Shown: positions 60,801 through 64,000 of the stretch, one piece after another
Layout: the number at the start of each line of letters is the position of its first letter
Numbering within the stretch: position 1 is the first letter of the stretch
Assembly (NCBI GenBank): GCA_036346405.1
Contig: CM070568.1
Coordinates: 5,214,221-5,278,220 of the forward strand
Reading direction: 5' to 3'
Origin: Phyllostachys edulis
Lineage: Eukaryota > Streptophyta > Magnoliopsida > Poales > Poaceae
DNA length: 64,000 nucleotides
The notes under the pieces: model-generated
What the model saw: the letters and a program-made list of their open reading frames with translations, nothing else
Databases searched by the model: none
Told to the model about the DNA's origin: nothing
Translations under genes and position numbers: made by a program

Positions 60801-63290
60801 ATATCAGATATTTTCCTTGTGGGCTATAAGTGACAAAAAGTACGGCGGATTAAGCTTTTCATCTAAAGAAGTTGGCCAAGTTCTTGCAGTTGCAGGTATA
60901 AGTGTATAACCCACATATCTTATTAGGAGCATTTATGCATTACTGATGAACCTTTTGATTTATCTAGTTGAATTTGACTATGCTCTAAAATGCTAAGACA
61001 AATATTTGTTGTTTTACAGGCAATTCTACCCTATTAATAATCCAGATGCTTCTTCTTGGGCACCAAACTAACACACCACAATATCAAGATTGCCTCTAAT
61101 TAAGATGTACATAATTCTATAACATGCTGTCATGTATTGGTGCCGTATAAAACCAGAATTTCCCCTATAACTAAACCTGATTCTACAACTACATGTTGGC
61201 CCATTCTGAACCATTATACCTCAGCTATAGTGATCACATAATTTGCTGTAACTCCCAGATTTTACTGATTACCAGCAACTTTAAATATTAATTTCACGTT
61301 TCATTCTAGGTGCTGGTCTTCTTGTGTATCAACTATTCATCTATAGATCTGTTCATAAATTTCTCGGATCTGTCAATTCATCCTGTGTTGCATCTGTGAG
61401 TAACTGAAGTTACTGAACGATCCTCTCATAAAACACACATATTTCTTATTCTTATATTCCCATTTTCCGTACCTCCACATGTACATCGCAGGCACTATCC
61501 ATACCAATTCTTGCTGCTTACCCCTTCATGACGCACCTGTCAGAGTTTAAACTTGGGCTAGCTCTTTATCTTGCTACCATAGTAAAAGGAGTTCTTTCTG
61601 TAAGTTTCAATACTTGATCTCCCAACTCCAATAACACGATTTTGTAAAAATAAAACCAGACATGATGCATTCATATTGAAAATGGTATTATATACATCAT
61701 GAAAACCCGAGAAGATCTATATTATAGTCCCAGGAATATAACTTTACTGCATTGAAATGTTTTATTTGTTATTTGTGAAAATAGTTGCACTAATCCGGTC
61801 GATAGCATCTTTTTCTCAATCGTGATATTAAACACGACTAACATGATGCATCAAGCCATTCACTGATCCTTTAGTTACTGCTTCAAAGTTCAAAGTTACT
61901 ACGAAATCAATCATGAGAAAGAGACATCATAATGAAAAATATATTTTATTTTATTTTATGTTACTGTATCATTCTTTCTAACTTTACACCTTTGATAAAT
62001 CTGAGCAGATAACTATCATAACAGGCACTTCTCTTCTGCAAAATAATGCTGTGGCAAGTATCAAGTCAATTTATTTGATCTTTCTATTCTCAAATTCTGC
62101 CAAGCTAGCTAATTCAATTTACTCCAAACAACAGTCACAAAGCCAAAGAGGTGTTGCAAATGGAATATCTACGACTGCAATGTCCTTCTTCAAGGCTATT
62201 GCTCCAGCAGGAGCAGGCGCACTGTGAGTATCCCTATCACTTACCCAAAACCTTTTTTTCTCTAAATACAAATTAATCTGTTAACATATAGGTTCTGCAT
62301 AATAACATGTCAAGGCTACTGATTGGATTATTAGAACGAGACCGATTTCCGACCCATGTTTTATCCACGAGAAATAACAAAATACTCTATTGGAGACTTG
62401 CTTGTTACCTAAAAATTCGTTTTGTGGGTCCCACTGTCTAAGCACACTTGTAGCAATTAAAGTCTTAGATCAAGCTCAAGAAACACTCCATTAAAAGATT
62501 TGTTTTTTTATTATATTGAGTACTCTCCTCTTAGTAACAAGCTAAGAAACAAACCATTATATATACTCTAAACAAACCGACGAGCACCCTCATGCTGATC
62601 CCACATGAGAAAGACAATCTAGCTAACAAATTATCTCCTCGTTGATTAGAAAACTAGTAATTAATTAGCGCGAATCTTGACGAAACAGATCGAGCGGTGT
62701 TTTGGGGGGTGGGCAGGCATGTATTTTAGTTATTGGAATATTCTAAAAGAGCTAGGTCACTTATGAGACCGAACACATATTTAACCTTAAAAAAATAGCA
62801 AACACGAGTTATATTAAGAATGCCAAGCCCGCGATTATAATTATATGAGTAAAGTTTATGCCCAATTAAACCCATAAGTGACAATTTGTGATCGTAGTAG
62901 CACTTTGTTTTTATACCACGAGCTGGTATTAGGTTCATATGCAAACGGTGTATGCATGTATTACATATCTTATTCAAGAATTTCTGAATGTAGGTTCTCA
63001 TGGGCCCAGAAGCGCCAAAATGCTGCCTTTTTTCCAGGTATGTCATTGATTTATAAGTTAAGATTTATTTATTTAGTAATCTTTTGTTTTTGAATATTTT
63101 TTGTCATGTATACCACAATTGTATCATCTGTATGCGTTGTAAGAAATGCTAACAGAAGTTTTTTTTTTTTTTTTGCATTTGTCATGCAGGGGATCAAATA
63201 ATATTCCTTATTCTGAACTTGGTCGAATTAGTTGGGCTTGTTCTGACCTTCAAGCCATTCCTAGCATTACCCGAAAAATATGATTTTTAG
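57811..63290 (+). CDS. ZIFL: ZIFL major-facilitator transporter, copy B (17 exons, frame broken)
   Basis: This is the tandem paralogue of copy A, in the same orientation with the same exon plan. Exons: 57811-57954, 58374-58414, 58777-58837, 58969-59071, 59151-59252, 59348-59401, 59493-59555, 59636-59684, 59765-59839, 60518-60691, 60808-60895, 61310-61395, 61492-61599, 62009-62053, 62135-62223, 62994-63037, 63190-63290. Signatures are FYDGCPGCAMERKKEN, WGVVADRIGRKP, STAWGIGLVVGPAIGG, PETLHMHK and the end FKPFLALPEKYDF. Fifteen introns are GT-AG; the one after exon 14 uses a GC donor (GTG then GCAAGT). Four single-base deletions break the frame, in exons 1, 5, 8 and 9. With them restored the protein would be about 476 aa. 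The start at 57811 fits the exon 1 length of copy A once the missing C is counted. Confidence 0.87.
57826..57829 (+). other. Copy B exon 1 frameshift (-1 in a C run)
   Basis: CCCC follows GCG shortly after the ATG. A fifth C would put the start in frame with FYDGCPGC; as written the ATG frame gives an Arg-rich unrelated peptide. Confidence 0.8.
59190..59196 (+). other. Copy B exon 5 frameshift (-1 in a G pair)
   Basis: The exon is 102 nt against 103 in copy A. It has TATTGATGG where copy A has TATTGGATGG, so the sequence YWMA becomes a stop. Confidence 0.85.
59676..59679 (+). other. Copy B exon 8 frameshift (-1 in a T run)
   Basis: The exon is 49 nt against 50 in copy A. GGTTTTGGGAG lacks one T relative to the expected V-F-G reading. 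Confidence 0.75.
59800..59803 (+). other. Copy B exon 9 frameshift (-1 in a T run)
   Basis: TCACTTTTGCTG has four T where five give the reading I-S-L-F-A-V-A-V-L-I-S. The exon is 75 nt; 76 is expected. Confidence 0.8.
60230..60475 (+). repeat. 123-bp tandem duplication in copy B intron 9
   Basis: Two near-identical units start about 60230 and 60353, each running from TACCGAAGATGAGCAAAC or TACACCGAAGATGAGCAAAC to GAAATTATAACACT. They differ at only a few bases, so the duplication is recent. Confidence 0.9.
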
Positions 63291-63693
63291 TAGCTGCAAG
63301 AATCCCGAGCAATGGAATAATAGTGGATGCGTGAAACTATAAATATGTTTTAGCTTGCAAAATCCATATTCGAGTTCTGTAACACCAAAACTTTATATAT
63401 TCCATTAGAAGAATTTCCTGTTCTATCAATCCAGTCCCATGCTGTGCAGAGAATATCACTGGTACAATATATCCATCTTTCATACACTAAAATGTGAGAT
63501 GTTTATGTAAAATTTTCCCATATATATAGACGATTCTACTTTATTTATCTTCCCTTTGGCTCTCTTTTCTTTCGCCGCTAAACTCCCATCCCCATATTTT
63601 CCTCGCCTTGTGGGGATGGAAACCTACAATTATGCACAAAACATCCAATACGTTAGCAAAATGGCACCCGCCAACATGCATGAAGATAACTAG
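63291..63693. other. 3' flank of ZIFL copy B
   Basis: AT-rich probable 3' UTR. No exact AATAAA is near the stop; GGAATAATAG at about 63314 is a weak candidate. Confidence 0.35.
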
Positions 63694-63695
63694 TA

Positions 63696-63946
63696 CTCCT
63701 CTGTTCTTTTTTACTTGATTTTCTAGAATCCGTAAGGTCAAACTTTTTAAAGTTTGACCACTAATAGATTTAAAACTATTTAGATTGACTATATAAAAAT
63801 TATATCATTAGATTTGTCGTTAAAAATACTATTATAATTTTATAATTTTATTACTATATCTTAATGTAAAGTTATAAAAAGTGATTAAAGCCGTATCTCA
63901 AGATCGTAAAAAATCAAAAACGTCAAGTAAAAAAAAACGAAAGGAG
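63696..63946. repeat. Stowaway-type MITE
   Basis: The left end CTCCTCTGTTC, T run and ACTTGA is inverted at the right end TCAAGT, A run, CGAAAGGAG. It is flanked by TA on both sides (63694-63695, 63947-63948). The 251-bp AT-rich unit contains the palindrome GGTCAAACTT-TTTA-AAGTTTGACC near 63738. Confidence 0.85.
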
Positions 63947-64000
63947 TAGTATTTTGCAAATACGACGAGACCGAACAAGCAAACTCAACAACATTTTGTA

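Overview
The window is nuclear DNA from a plant, almost certainly a grass (Poaceae). The grounds are intron-rich genes of the zinc-induced-facilitator-like (ZIFL) family, CACTA elements with CACTACTACA ends, long LTRs starting TGTAAC, a plant L1-type LINE and a Stowaway-type MITE. No bacterial features (operons, Shine-Dalgarno sites, CRISPR) are present. Species cannot be fixed from sequence alone. Most of the six-frame ORFs are noise or fragments of transposons.

Layout. 1-1988: no recognisable gene. 1997-5550: decayed autonomous hAT transposon (BED finger, DUF659, hAT dimerisation remnants) with a perfect 8-bp target duplication. About 6146-6419: a small MITE-like repeat, into whose end an L1-type LINE inserted. 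6420-18510: the LINE, minus strand, with a 16-bp target duplication, ORF1 with two zinc knuckles and ORF2 (endonuclease, reverse transcriptase, zf-RVT). A 3.9-kb non-coding LTR-like block (12769-16682) interrupts ORF1. About 19.4-25.2 kb: minus-strand remains of a Mutator-like element with a transposase C-terminal half, a plant-mobile-domain gene and a GRF-type zinc-finger gene, plus a 108-bp minisatellite. About 25.2-27.3 kb: LTR-like AT-rich sequence.

The genic part is two tandem, same-strand ZIFL major-facilitator transporter genes, each of 17 exons: copy A at 28316-32994 and copy B at 57811-63290. The family carries zinc, nicotianamine or phytosiderophore-type substrates; TOM1 of rice belongs to it. 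Every splice junction is recognisable, but both copies carry small frame-breaking deletions, mostly one base missing from a short homopolymer. This means either recent parallel pseudogenes or indel errors in the assembly.

The 24.8 kb between the two genes is mostly a nest of transposons. A non-autonomous hAT-like element (35476-56923, 8-bp target duplication with one mismatch) was entered by a 19.3-kb CACTA element (36286-55620, target duplication TAC). The CACTA holds a TNPD/TNP2-type transposase, a TNPA-like protein, a Ulp1-like protease remnant and a captured host F-box-like gene. A Copia-type solo LTR sits in the captured gene's intron, and a 4.4-kb solo LTR (target duplication CTGCC) sits inside the TNPD coding region. 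Removing the nest puts the two ZIFL genes about 3.4 kb apart, as expected for a tandem duplicate. Downstream of copy B is a Stowaway MITE with TA duplication.
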